Of a DNA stretch of 64,000 nt, positions 51,922-59,922 are shown piece after piece. The DNA comes from Lentzea alba (GTDB lineage Bacteria; Actinomycetota; Actinomycetes; Mycobacteriales; Pseudonocardiaceae). The DNA is taken from positions 370,063-434,062 of the forward strand of contig NZ_JAAMPJ010000009.1 of the NCBI RefSeq assembly GCF_011067745.1. Reading direction: 5' to 3'. The stretch's first letter is position 1. The number at the start of each line of letters is the position of its first letter. Under the pieces are notes generated by a model, which did not search any database, was not told where the DNA came from, and saw nothing but the letters and a program-made list of their open reading frames with translations. The position numbers were made by a program, and so were the translations under genes.

Positions 51922-52638
51922 CTAGCGCGGCTGAGGTTCCTGCCGCTGAACGATGTTGCGAACCGCCATCGCCGACCAGGACGCGGCCCGGCGCGGCCTG
52001 TGTCCCTCGGCGTCCAACATGGATGCGATGACGCGGTACGACGCGCCCGTCTCGCGCAGCTCCACGATCCGGCGCACGGCGACCTGCTCGGTCGGCTCCG
52101 GCGCGGCGTCACGCTCGCGCCCCTGCCCTTGGCCGGCGAACCCGTACGCGTACTCACCGACCGCCTTGCGGCCGGTTTTGGCCTTTTCCTTCCGGCCGTC
52201 GCGCAAGCGCTTCACGACGGTCTTGCGGTCCAGCTCGGCGAAGACGCCTTGCACTTGGCGGATGGCCGTGCGCATCGGGTCCTCAGGGTCGTCCTGCTGG
52301 ACCTCGCCGTCCTCGGCGGTGAACACGCTCGCGCCCTCGCGCCACACGAGCGCCAGGATCGCCTCCTGGACTGTGAGGGCGCGGGCGAGCCGGTCGAGCT
52401 TGCCGACCACGATCCCCTCGGCCTGTGCCGGGCGCCGGATCATCTGCACGGCGTCGGTGAGGCCGGGACGGTCAGGGGCGTCGTACTTGCCAGTGACCGC
52501 GTCGGTGAACCACTCCACGATGCGGTGGCCGTTCGCCTTAGCCCAGCGCTCAATGTCGGCGCGCTGGACATCGAAGCCGTAGCCGTCCAACTGGCCGGTA
52601 GAGCTGACGCGGAGGTAACCGACAAGGCGCATGTTCAA
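51922..52638 (-). CDS. Serine recombinase/resolvase
   Basis: 238 residues. The resolvase N-terminal domain carries the catalytic serine in YLRVSSTGQ and the Arg-rich helix GKLDRLARALTVQEAIL; the C-terminal helix-turn-helix region is GASYRVIASMLDAEGHRPRR. It is shorter than large integrases, so it is likely a resolvase or invertase. A second recombinase inside the element suggests a resolution system or an absorbed second element. Confidence 0.85.
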   Translation of the reverse strand: MNMRLVGYLRVSSTGQLDGYGFDVQRADIERWAKANGHRIVEWFTDAVTGKYDAPDRPGLTDAVQMIRRPAQAEGIVVGKLDRLARALTVQEAILALVWREGASVFTAEDGEVQQDDPEDPMRTAIRQVQGVFAELDRKTVVKRLRDGRKEKAKTGRKAVGEYAYGFAGQGQGRERDAAPEPTEQVAVRRIVELRETGASYRVIASMLDAEGHRPRRAASWSAMAVRNIVQRQEPQPR

Positions 52639-52641
52639 AGC

Positions 52642-52902
52642 CTAAACGCCATGACCTGCGGTGTAAATATTTCCACAGAACCATTTACGGACGTCGGGCT
52701 CCAAGAGGCCCGGAGCGAGCGACGGCGGCAGGCCGAGCACCGCCTCCACCGCCGTGATCGCGCCCTCCAGCCGGTGCCGGTAGTCCCCGCTCACCGGCAA
52801 CTCGCCCGACTCGGCCGCCGCAAGCAACTCGCGAAGCTGATCGAGAAGCACGGTCGCGCGGCGGTGGACCTCCGTCGCGGACGAGCGCACGTTCTCCGTC
52901 AT
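52642..52902 (-). CDS. Small helical protein of unknown function
   Basis: 86 residues, mostly two amphipathic helices (EVHRRATVLLDQLRELLAAA; YRHRLEGAITAVEAVLGL). ATG 52902 overlaps the stop of the upstream gene by 4 bp; its own stop lies just before the recombinase. Not recognised. Confidence 0.6.
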   Translation of the reverse strand: MTENVRSSATEVHRRATVLLDQLRELLAAAESGELPVSGDYRHRLEGAITAVEAVLGLPPSLAPGLLEPDVRKWFCGNIYTAGHGV

Positions 52903-53453
52903 GCGCACCAGTGGTTCAGCCACGCCTCGACTTCCGTAAGCCCGATCGCTACCGGCTGGCCGCGCCAGTGAGCCACGAAAGCGTCCCGGATGTCCTGGTC
53001 GCCCTGATCGATCTTCCCCTTCGGGCTCGCCTTCACCTGGGGCAACCGCGACTGGTCCGAGACCCACCGCAACATCGGAGCGACAAGGCCCGCACCCCAC
53101 GGCGCCGTACCCCACGCACCGATCGTGCCGACATGATCCACGGCCGCAAGCTCTACGAGGAGGTGCACACCCTTGTTGGCCGCCCACCTCGCAGCCTTGA
53201 TCTCCGCGGGCAGCTTGTCCTTGTCCGGATAGCCGCTCAGAGCCGGGATGCCATCACTCCCCCGCGCCGCGTCGTCGAACGCCCGGGCCCAGAGCAACGC
53301 CTCCACCGCCGTGGCGTGCGCCAGGTCGAGCAGCTCCGTCGCCTGCGCGCTGTCGAGCGGCACGAGCCGGCCTTGATTCAGCTCGGGCACGGCACGCCAC
53401 CGCGCCAACGCCCGATCGAAGGCTGCCTTGGCGCGCTTGTGCTGCCCCGTCAC
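52899..53453 (-). CDS. Unknown alpha-helical protein
   Basis: 184 residues starting VTGQHKRAKAAFDRALARWR. Helical, with AVEALLWARAFDD and Trp-rich IGAWGTAPWGAG; the conserved-looking YPDKDKLPAEIKAARWAANK is reminiscent of small phage/AICE proteins. GTGA overlap with the upstream gene, ATGA with the downstream one. No function assigned. Confidence 0.6.
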   Translation of the reverse strand: MTGQHKRAKAAFDRALARWRAVPELNQGRLVPLDSAQATELLDLAHATAVEALLWARAFDDAARGSDGIPALSGYPDKDKLPAEIKAARWAANKGVHLLVELAAVDHVGTIGAWGTAPWGAGLVAPMLRWVSDQSRLPQVKASPKGKIDQGDQDIRDAFVAHWRGQPVAIGLTEVEAWLNHWCA

Positions 53454-53815
53454 GCTGCCGCTTCCGTCAGGCACCGGCGACAGACGACGGACTGCCCGCG
53501 CCCCAGCGCGTCGGCCGCCGGGCCCGCCTTCTGGCCGCACACGCGGCACAGCTTGTCCTTGGCCATCTCCGCGAGCGCCTCGTGCCACACCTCCTCCGGT
53601 GTGAGGATCGCCTTGCCCTCGCGGATCCGCTGCACACAGCTCGCGCACGCCGTCCTGCGCATGTCGATGTTGTACCCAGCCTCCGCGATGCCGCAGCCGG
53701 AGCAGAACCACGACTTCCAGCGGGCGTCATGCCCAGGCACAGCGGCCCGCCCTGGGAGGGTCGCAACACGCGCACCGCGCTGGCCGTCCTTGGTTTCGAT
53801 CTCGAAGCCGCTCAT
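53450..53815 (-). CDS. Multi-zinc-finger-like protein
   Basis: 121 residues from ATG 53815 with CSGCG, CASC, CRVCG and CRRC pairs, four CxxC knuckles giving two zinc ribbons. Start of a chain of three coupled minus-strand genes. Likely nucleic-acid or protein binding; unknown role. Confidence 0.65.
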   Translation of the reverse strand: MSGFEIETKDGQRGARVATLPGRAAVPGHDARWKSWFCSGCGIAEAGYNIDMRRTACASCVQRIREGKAILTPEEVWHEALAEMAKDKLCRVCGQKAGPAADALGRGQSVVCRRCLTEAAA

Positions 53816-53918
53816 GTCGTTCAGGATCACCCGTGCTGGCAGGAGTGATCGGCCGCCGCGCCGAGGTAACGGCGACAGGCACGCCGCGATGCCACAGGCA
53901 GCCGATGAGGAGGTCCGC

Positions 53919-54242
53919 GTGAACAACCATGAAACGTGGCCACCGATCCGCGGAACGGGGTGGACCAACGTGGGCCGCCGTGGTGTTCGCCAGGTTCAGC
54001 GCCGTACCGGTGACGCCGGGGTCGACTCGAAGATCCAGGACCTGATCGAGGACGCCGCCACGTCACCAGATAAGGCCGCCGAGTACATCCGACAGGCGTG
54101 GGAGCTGCATGACGCCCACGGGAGCACCCGCAAGCGCCTCGTTCGCGAGGTGCGCATGGTCTTGTCGAGCACGGTGTACCTGGTGCTGTGGCTCGTGATC
54201 GGCGCGGTCCTCGTGATCATCTCGGCTCACATCTGGGGCTGA
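53919..54242 (+). CDS. Small membrane protein
   Basis: 107 residues from GTG 53919, with GAGGAGG 6 nt upstream. Polar N-terminal half with a helix (DLIEDAATSPDKAAEYIRQA) and a C-terminal membrane helix (VYLVLWLVIGAVLVIISAHI). Overlaps the opposite-strand gene end by 16 bp. Unknown function. Confidence 0.65.
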   Translation: MNNHETWPPIRGTGWTNVGRRGVRQVQRRTGDAGVDSKIQDLIEDAATSPDKAAEYIRQAWELHDAHGSTRKRLVREVRMVLSSTVYLVLWLVIGAVLVIISAHIWG

Positions 54243-54427
54243 TCGGCGTCCAGTTCTGCAAGCGCGTCGCGCACAAGCGCATCCACGGCCAGGCGGGCGC
54301 GCACACGGCGGCGGCTGACACGGACCGCAGCGCGAAGGAGCTCGCGGCCGGCCAAAACTTCCAGCTCGGCATCGGACGGCGTCGGCCCAGGCCAGCGGCC
54401 CCGCAGTTCGCTTCCCCGTTCAGTCAC
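54227..54427 (-). CDS. Small basic helical protein
   Basis: 66 residues from GTG 54427, Arg-rich helix (RAAVRVSRRRVRARLAVDAL). Overlaps the upstream gene's stop by 8 bp. Unknown; possibly DNA-binding. Confidence 0.45.
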   Translation of the reverse strand: MTERGSELRGRWPGPTPSDAELEVLAGRELLRAAVRVSRRRVRARLAVDALVRDALAELDADQPQM

Positions 54428-54872
54428 GTTGCTGCTCCAGCAGGTTCAGCAAGTGGTTCGTGTACGGGTCGCCCCCGCTTGACCGCGCGGCAGCAAGAGC
54501 CACAGCGTCAAGACGATCGCGCCGCCGCCGCGTCCGGTCGGTGACACCACGCAAGCTCGCCCCCGCCGCCTCGTGCAACGCGACCTCCAACGCGAGCACC
54601 TCGCGCTCACCACATCCCGTGCGAAGCGCGCGGGACAACCGCCTGCACATCGAACTCGTCGGCCGCACGCGGCCCGCCTCCAGCCTGCTGATCGCCGTCC
54701 GGTCCGTCGCGATCAGCTCCGCCAGGTCGACTTGGAGCAGCCCTACCGCGACGCGCTCTCGGCGCACGAGACGGCCGAAACCACCACGCAGGTGCTCGCG
54801 TTCCGCGCCAACGACCTCACCACGGCGAGGTGCCGAATCTGGTCGTGCGCGTGGCGTTGCGTCACCCCTCAT
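54420..54872 (-). CDS. Helix-turn-helix protein
   Basis: 150 residues from ATG 54872 (start uncertain). A helix-turn-helix is seen at about residues 45-75 (LLQVDLAELIATDRTAISRL followed by EAGRVRPTSSMCRRL). The rest is charged helix. Possibly an XRE-type regulator of the element. Confidence 0.5.
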   Translation of the reverse strand: MRGDATPRARPDSAPRRGEVVGAEREHLRGGFGRLVRRERVAVGLLQVDLAELIATDRTAISRLEAGRVRPTSSMCRRLSRALRTGCGEREVLALEVALHEAAGASLRGVTDRTRRRRDRLDAVALAAARSSGGDPYTNHLLNLLEQQRD

Positions 54873-54934
54873 GGCATTCAGCTTGCGCGCCAACACGTTC
54901 GGCGCGATCGAGGCACGCCGGATACATCTACAGG

Positions 54935-55162
54935 TCACTCAAGCTCGTCGCGCCATTCCTCACCAGGTTCGGCACGTGGCTTGTTGCACTCCCAGCAGGT
55001 CTCCAAGCCGATGGCCCACCTGCGCGGTGTATCCCCGAAGTGAGACTCCGTCGGCAGCGGCGTCCACTCGACGTGCTTCCGGCCCTCGTGCCCGTTCTCG
55101 CACGGGGCGGGCACGTAGGCGTCCTTCTCGCGGCTGGTGAACTCCGATTGATTGGTCGTCAC
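54935..55162 (-). CDS. Small Cys-pair protein
   Basis: 75 residues. GGAGG sits 6 nt before GTG 55162, which decides the start over a longer frame. Contains CENGHEGRKH and CWECNK. Ends in an acidic tail. Probably zinc-binding; unknown role. The gap 55163-55379 shows no gene. Confidence 0.6.
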   Translation of the reverse strand: MTTNQSEFTSREKDAYVPAPCENGHEGRKHVEWTPLPTESHFGDTPRRWAIGLETCWECNKPRAEPGEEWRDELE

Positions 55163-55379
55163 TGCGCACCTCCGGGCTTCGGCGCTCGTCTCCCGCACCA
55201 GGATGCGCCGCTCGGTCCCGATCCGCTTGGCCTCGCTCCGCACGACGACGGTCGGCCTGCACGTGGGCGCTTGGGACCGGGCGTCGGACATCGGCGGGAG
55301 TTGACCTGTGGCGGACGTTCGCGCCGGTGTGGACTCGATTGTTCTTCGTACGCGACTTGGGCGCTGTCGGCACGCCTCG

Positions 55380-55853
55380 TCACTCCTCGGACTTGGGGAC
55401 CTCGATGAGCGTGAGTTCCCAGTGACGGCCATGAAGCGGCAACGTCAGGACCCAGCGAACGCAGCAGTCGTAGACGCGCACGTTCTGGTGCAGGACGGAA
55501 CGGTGCCAGTTCGTCCCCTGAAACGGCACCTCGTCGGTGTGCGTGACAAACGCGGAGCACGCCGGGCAGGTGAGCACCTGCGAGTTGCGCGCGGCGATCC
55601 ACTTGTCGATGCGCGGGGCGTGTGCGCGGGCCCACTTCTCGACACCGGAACGGCAGGGCTGGTTCACATCCGCCTTGCACGTCCGGCACGGGTAGTCGAG
55701 CAGGGAGGGGCGCCGGATGCGTTCGCTCCACCCGTCGAAGTTTGTGGGGTCAGGACCCAGTACCCAGCGGCCTGGGACGTCCGCACGCCAGTGCTTCACC
55801 AGCTCCCGCCGGCCGAAGTGCACTTCCTGCTCGGTGGCCACCTTCATGCGCAT
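55380..55853 (-). CDS. Zinc-finger-like protein
   Basis: 157 residues from ATG 55853 (or 55847). CRTCKADVNQPC with downstream AHAPRID resembles the zinc-finger module often found in phage and AICE proteins (CxxCxxxxxxxC...H). A second knuckle is CPACSAF. Unknown function. Confidence 0.6.
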   Translation of the reverse strand: MRMKVATEQEVHFGRRELVKHWRADVPGRWVLGPDPTNFDGWSERIRRPSLLDYPCRTCKADVNQPCRSGVEKWARAHAPRIDKWIAARNSQVLTCPACSAFVTHTDEVPFQGTNWHRSVLHQNVRVYDCCVRWVLTLPLHGRHWELTLIEVPKSEE

Positions 55854-55965
55854 CCCGTCTCTAGGCGAACAGCACACCGTACCTGGTCTCGCCGGGCCAC
55901 CTCGGAGCGAGAAAACCCTTCTGCACAAACGCTTTTCACACCCCGCGCCCCTGTCCGTGTCCGGC

Positions 55966-56036
55966 CCCTCCCTCTTAAGAGGGAGGGCGGACGGACACGT
56001 CCGGCGGCTAGGCGGACACAGCGGACACGGCGGACA
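55966..56036. repeat. 22-bp perfect palindrome and CGGACA tandem repeats
   Basis: CCCTCCCTCTT/AAGAGGGAGGG at 55966-55987 has no loop and is centred on TTAA. Just downstream, CGGACA recurs every 9 bp three times (about 56012-56035), and TGTCCG copies lie to the left. Located after the ATPase gene stop, so it may be a terminator or an origin-type site. Confidence 0.6.
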
Positions 56037-56050
56037 TGTGCAAGGTCTTT

Positions 56051-57472
56051 CTAGGCCGTTCCAAGGCGGTAGTGGTCGCGTGTACCCGTGCCGACCTTGA
56101 CGAGCTTCCCGCCGTCTACCAGGCGATTCAATGTGCGATGGAACGACGAAGACGGCATACCCGCCTCGTCGCGAAGCTGCTTCATCGTGCAGCCGGTGGC
56201 GCTGAACGCGGACATGAAGGCGGACATCAGCAGTTCGTCGTTGTCGGGTGCCATGTCCGGGGGGCGGACATGGTCCAGAACCCCGGATTCGCCGACCTGG
56301 CGGAGCCGGAGCGCCAACTCGTCATCGGCCGCGCCGTCCTTGCGCTTGGTCCTCGCCAAGGTCACGGCGGCGGCATTGCCCTTGGTCATGTAAACGGTGT
56401 CCATTCCGGCGCCGAGGCTGGTGGAGCCCCGGATCGTGCCGTCCTTGCCCGCGTGGTGCACCACGAACACGGACCCACCGGCGGTGGCGCGCTGGATCTC
56501 GTACATCGCGTTGACGACACGGCCCATGTCGGTCGCGCTGTTCTCCTCCATGCCGACCGCGCACCGGTTGAGGGTCTCCAGGATCACGAGCACGGGCTTG
56601 TGCTCGGCGACCAGTTTGCAGAACTCGGCGACCTCTGAGGCGCGGCCGAAGTTCACGGGCAGCGGCAGCGTGAGCAGGTTCGTGTCCGGGATGTCCACGC
56701 CCGTGTCCGCCTCCCAGGCGGCGAGTCGTCCGTTCAAACCGGAGGCGCCCTCACCGGCCACGTAGATCACGGGCCCCGGTGCCGAGACCTCGCGGCCGAA
56801 CCACGGGTGTCCGGTCGCGATGGAGGCCGCCCAGGACAGCGCGACGAACGACTTGCACGAGCCGTACGGTCCGGCGAGCATCCCGAGTGTGCCCATCTCG
56901 ATCGTGTCCGCGATCAAGTGGTACAGCGACGGAAGTGACGCGAGCTTCGCACGCGTGAGGATCCGGTCCCGTAGCGGAGCGCCTCTGGTCGACTCCTCGG
57001 ACGCGACGAGCGCGGCGGCTTCCTTGCGGACGCGGAGCCGGTCGGCCTCCACCCGCACCTCAAACTCGTGCCGAGCGGCCCGCTCCTTTGGGCTCTCGGC
57101 ATTGCGCTGCATTCGCGCGTACACGCGATTGACGTTCGCGCAGAGGTCCGGCAGGTCCCGAAAACGCCGCGTCGCTGGGTGATCTTGACGCAGTACTGCA
57201 CAAGCCTGAGCCTGCGTGAATCTGGCCTCGGCACAGGCCTGGAGGACGTCTCCTGCCTTCAGGGTCGGGTCGGCAACAGCATCGAGCACGGCCGTTGGCA
57301 GCACATCCGGCAACACAGCCGTCTGGTGGCGGCACTGGACAACCGAGGTGCCGTCATCTGCGGAAAACGCCACCGCTGCTGGTTGCGGGGCCACCGACAC
57401 AACCGGCGGCTTCTCGGTGACTCCGTCCGGCGGCAGGGACCAGTCCGCTGCGAGCGCGGTGCCGTTGATCAT
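56051..57472 (-). CDS. AAA ATPase (RepA/AAA_25-like) with winged-helix end
   Basis: 473 residues from ATG 57472, which overlaps the upstream stop by 4 bp. An N-terminal 170 residues precede the RecA-like ATPase: Walker A GPYGSCKS, YVAGEGASGLNGRL, Walker B VLVILETLNRC, and GSVFVVHHAGKDGTIRGSTS. Similar to hexameric replicative-helicase RepA proteins of phages and plasmids. The C-terminal winged helix is FSATGCTMKQLRDEAGMPSS. Likely the element's replication or maintenance ATPase. Confidence 0.78.
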   Translation of the reverse strand: MINGTALAADWSLPPDGVTEKPPVVSVAPQPAAVAFSADDGTSVVQCRHQTAVLPDVLPTAVLDAVADPTLKAGDVLQACAEARFTQAQACAVLRQDHPATRRFRDLPDLCANVNRVYARMQRNAESPKERAARHEFEVRVEADRLRVRKEAAALVASEESTRGAPLRDRILTRAKLASLPSLYHLIADTIEMGTLGMLAGPYGSCKSFVALSWAASIATGHPWFGREVSAPGPVIYVAGEGASGLNGRLAAWEADTGVDIPDTNLLTLPLPVNFGRASEVAEFCKLVAEHKPVLVILETLNRCAVGMEENSATDMGRVVNAMYEIQRATAGGSVFVVHHAGKDGTIRGSTSLGAGMDTVYMTKGNAAAVTLARTKRKDGAADDELALRLRQVGESGVLDHVRPPDMAPDNDELLMSAFMSAFSATGCTMKQLRDEAGMPSSSFHRTLNRLVDGGKLVKVGTGTRDHYRLGTA

Positions 57473-57759
57473 GAGGTGCTGCCCGTCGCGGCTTCGGTCA
57501 GCGCCCATCCGGCGAGCGTGAGCGCCGCGGCCTCGGCGACTTCCGGCATTAGCACCTCGTGTCGGCCGATGAGGTCGAGGTCGGCTGCTTGGGCTGCGAC
57601 GACGGCGGGGACGAGCCGTACGAACTGTGCGCCGTGCTGCACTTGGACCAGCACGCGACCGTCGCCGTCGACTTGGAAGGCCCATTCGCGCCGCAGGTTG
57701 TTGGCGATCATGCGGGCCTTCTCGGCGCGCTGTGCCTGTAGGACTGCATTCGATACCAT
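57469..57759 (-). CDS. Small protein of unknown function
   Basis: 96 residues from ATG 57759: a basic helix (VLQAQRAEKARMIANNLRRE) followed by a beta segment (GRVLVQVQHGAQFVRLVP) and a helix. Its TGA overlaps the ATPase start, indicating a coupled operon. Unknown. Confidence 0.55.
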   Translation of the reverse strand: MVSNAVLQAQRAEKARMIANNLRREWAFQVDGDGRVLVQVQHGAQFVRLVPAVVAAQAADLDLIGRHEVLMPEVAEAAALTLAGWALTEAATGSTS

Positions 57760-57836
57760 GGTGATTGGTTGCTTTCTCGTGCGCGCGACGTCCTCCCAGG
57801 ACACACAACCGCCGCGCGAGTTGGACAAGAGCGACG

Positions 57837-57864
57837 ACAGCCCGGTGGTGACGGTCACCGGGCT
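57837..57864 (-). terminator. Terminator after the small-gene operon
   Basis: AGCCCGGTG and CACCGGGCT pair over 9-11 bp around an 8-nt loop, about 10 nt past the 57874 stop on the minus strand. Coordinates are approximate to a few bases. Confidence 0.65.
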
Positions 57865-57873
57865 GTTGTCGTG

Positions 57874-58446
57874 TCAGGACTTCTTGCGCCACATGGCTTT
57901 CGGCGGCGTGGGCACAGTCCGAGCGACCACGGCCGGAGCCGGGGCCGCGTCCAGTTCGGCGAGCGCGCGAAGCAGATCCGCCTTGAGTTGGGCTAGTTCG
58001 GCATCACGAGTGCGCTCTCGACGGTCGTCGTCGGCTCGTGCGTCATCGGCGACGGCCTGGCGTTCGGCTTCGGCACGTGCGCGCCGGGCGACGACAGCCA
58101 AGGCCGCGGCCAGGTCCGCCGCAGTGGGCTCGATGCCAAGCTGGCCGGCCACGTCAGTGCGCCGCAGCACCGCACGCACAGTCGGGACGGTGACCTGCAC
58201 GTTGTTGCCGTCGCGGCGGCCGTGAAGGCTTCCGTCCGGGCCGATGCTGACGGGCCAGAACCAGTCTTCGACGAGGCTTGCGAGCGTCGCGGAGAACGGC
58301 GTCACGGACGCGCGGCCCGCGATCCGCTCGACGTCCTGGCGGAATTCGTGGTCCGACTCAGGGCCGCCGAGATCGGGCCGCGTGCCACCTTCGAGGAGGT
58401 TGCCGCGCGGCGTCACGGCCTGCGTGTTCGCGGAGAAGAAGCTCAC
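57874..58446 (-). CDS. Unknown protein with charged coiled coil
   Basis: 190 residues from GTG 58446, overlapping the upstream stop by 4 bp. The middle (VQVTVPTVRAVLRRTDVAGQ) could be a helix-turn-helix; the C-terminus is a charged helix (DDRRERTRDAELAQLKADLL) with a Pro-rich tail. Not recognised. Confidence 0.55.
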   Translation of the reverse strand: MSFFSANTQAVTPRGNLLEGGTRPDLGGPESDHEFRQDVERIAGRASVTPFSATLASLVEDWFWPVSIGPDGSLHGRRDGNNVQVTVPTVRAVLRRTDVAGQLGIEPTAADLAAALAVVARRARAEAERQAVADDARADDDRRERTRDAELAQLKADLLRALAELDAAPAPAVVARTVPTPPKAMWRKKS

Positions 58447-58766
58447 GCGGCACCACCATCGATCTCGAAGCCTGCCTGAAGCGCAGCCTCGGTCCGCGAG
58501 ACGGCTTCCTGCGCCTCGCGGGCTTTCCGGCGGGCCGTGACCGACTTGAGGGTCAGGCGGGCGAAGTGCGCCCGGCGGGCAGCCTCCGCACGACGTACAC
58601 GTTCGGGTTCAGGAAGCTCTCGTCGAGGATCGACCTCGTCCTCGAAGCGACGGTCGAATGCCGCACGCGCTGCTGCGGTGGACTCCGTGCTGTTGGACGT
58701 GCGTGACCACCGCGTGTGGGCCGCGAGCCGGGCCCTCAGTGCCCGCTCGGCAGGTGATAGTGCCAT
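58443..58766 (-). CDS. Small Arg-rich helical protein
   Basis: 107 residues from ATG 58766: MALSPAERALRARLAAHTRW, then Arg/Glu helices. The motif SPAERALRARLAAH with xxW recurs in short AICE and actinophage proteins. First gene of the two-gene operon before the terminator. Unknown function. Confidence 0.6.
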   Translation of the reverse strand: MALSPAERALRARLAAHTRWSRTSNSTESTAAARAAFDRRFEDEVDPRRELPEPERVRRAEAARRAHFARLTLKSVTARRKAREAQEAVSRTEAALQAGFEIDGGAA

Positions 58767-58871
58767 GGAAATTCCGTTCTACTAGCCGACTTTTCGGCAC
58801 CGCAGGGCCTGAAGCCGCATCCCTTGGGGCGTGGCCAGACGAGCGTGGAACGGAACAACTCCATCGTACCC

Positions 58872-58887
58872 GAGCGCTGTGCTCACA
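58872..58887. repeat. 16-bp sequence shared with the left end
   Basis: Exact copy of 37659-37674 (GAGCGCTGTGCTCACA), 66 nt past the integrase stop. Confidence 0.55.
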
Positions 58888-58952
58888 CAAATCAGCAACC
58901 TTGACGCTCCGCTTTGGACTGGAGCGAGAAAACGTTGCGGGACAGAAACTTC

Positions 58953-59849
58953 CTAGAGTCGATCACCGAGACGGAGGCGCTTGTGGGCGGCACGCGCGCG
59001 TTCCTCGGCGGCGGACGCGCCATAGCGGTCAAGCATCGCCTCACTGGTCCAGCCGGCCAACCTCATCAGGTCGCGTTCCTGACCTCCGGCCGCAAGCCAC
59101 GAATGCGCCCAAGAGTGCCGGAACCGATGTGCGTGCAGGTTTGCGACCCCGGCCTCTTTGGCCCTTCCCTCCAACATGTTCGCCACTCCGTCCGTTGTGA
59201 AACCGCCGCGCTGCCCCAGCCACAGCGCCTCCGCACTCGCGTGACGATGCGTCCTGCGGATCCTGACGTACCGGTCCAGCGCCCGCGCGGTCTTCGATCC
59301 GAACGGCACGACGCGCGGACGGCTTCCCTTCCCGATCACGAAGAGCACTTCATGATCGTCCAGGTCCACGTCCTCAACCCTCAGACGCGTGCACTCGGAG
59401 ATCCTCAACCCGCAGTCGAAGAGGACGCGCAAGATCGCATTGTCACGACGATCCACAAAGGATGATCCGGAGCATGTCTTCAGCAGCCGGGCGACCTCGT
59501 CGTCGGTGAGGATCGGCACCGGCTTTGACGGAGCCACCGGCTGCTCCATGCTGGACATCGGATCCGCCGCGATCTCCCCTTCGGCCGCTGCCCACCGGGT
59601 GAATCTGCGCATGCCCTTGAACCTCGTCAGCACGGTCTGCGCGCTGTGCTTCGCGTGCAACGTCTCGAACCACGCGACGAGCGTGTGCTTCGTCAACGCG
59701 TCGGTGTCGGGACGGCGCCCTTCCCGCTCCAACCAGTCCGAGAAGAACCTGATCGCCTGCCCGTAGATCGTGATCGTGCGCTCGGCCTTGCCTGCGGCAC
59801 GCAGCTCACGACGGAAGGACGCGGCAAGGTCCGCGAGAAGCTCAGCCAT
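58953..59849 (-). CDS. Tyrosine site-specific integrase
   Basis: 298 residues. N-terminal core-binding domain (SAM-like, 1-100). Catalytic residues: R149 (CGLRISE), HxxR at 241-244 (HRFRH), W267 and Y276 (LDRYG). Compact XerC/D-like size with no long arm-binding extension. ATG 59849. Its -10-like TAACCT overlaps the right arm-type site, so it may autorepress. Faces away from attR, which lies 107 nt upstream of its start. Confidence 0.9.
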   Translation of the reverse strand: MAELLADLAASFRRELRAAGKAERTITIYGQAIRFFSDWLEREGRRPDTDALTKHTLVAWFETLHAKHSAQTVLTRFKGMRRFTRWAAAEGEIAADPMSSMEQPVAPSKPVPILTDDEVARLLKTCSGSSFVDRRDNAILRVLFDCGLRISECTRLRVEDVDLDDHEVLFVIGKGSRPRVVPFGSKTARALDRYVRIRRTHRHASAEALWLGQRGGFTTDGVANMLEGRAKEAGVANLHAHRFRHSWAHSWLAAGGQERDLMRLAGWTSEAMLDRYGASAAEERARAAHKRLRLGDRL

Positions 59850-59855
59850 CCATCT

Positions 59856-59870
59856 AGGTTATCCGGCGAG
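59856..59870 (+). other. Candidate integrase arm-type site, right
   Basis: AGGTTATCCGGCGAG, one mismatch to 37711-37725. Lies at the integrase promoter, about 86 nt from the attR core. Confidence 0.55.
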
Positions 59871-59922
59871 TGAGCGCTAAGCTAGATCACGCAGGACGTG
59901 AGTTCGACGAGTTTTCCCAGCT

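Noticed and set aside
55159..55731. Minus-strand frame of 190 codons
   Set aside because: Overlaps the zinc-finger gene in another frame and is Arg/Pro/Ala-rich without motif.
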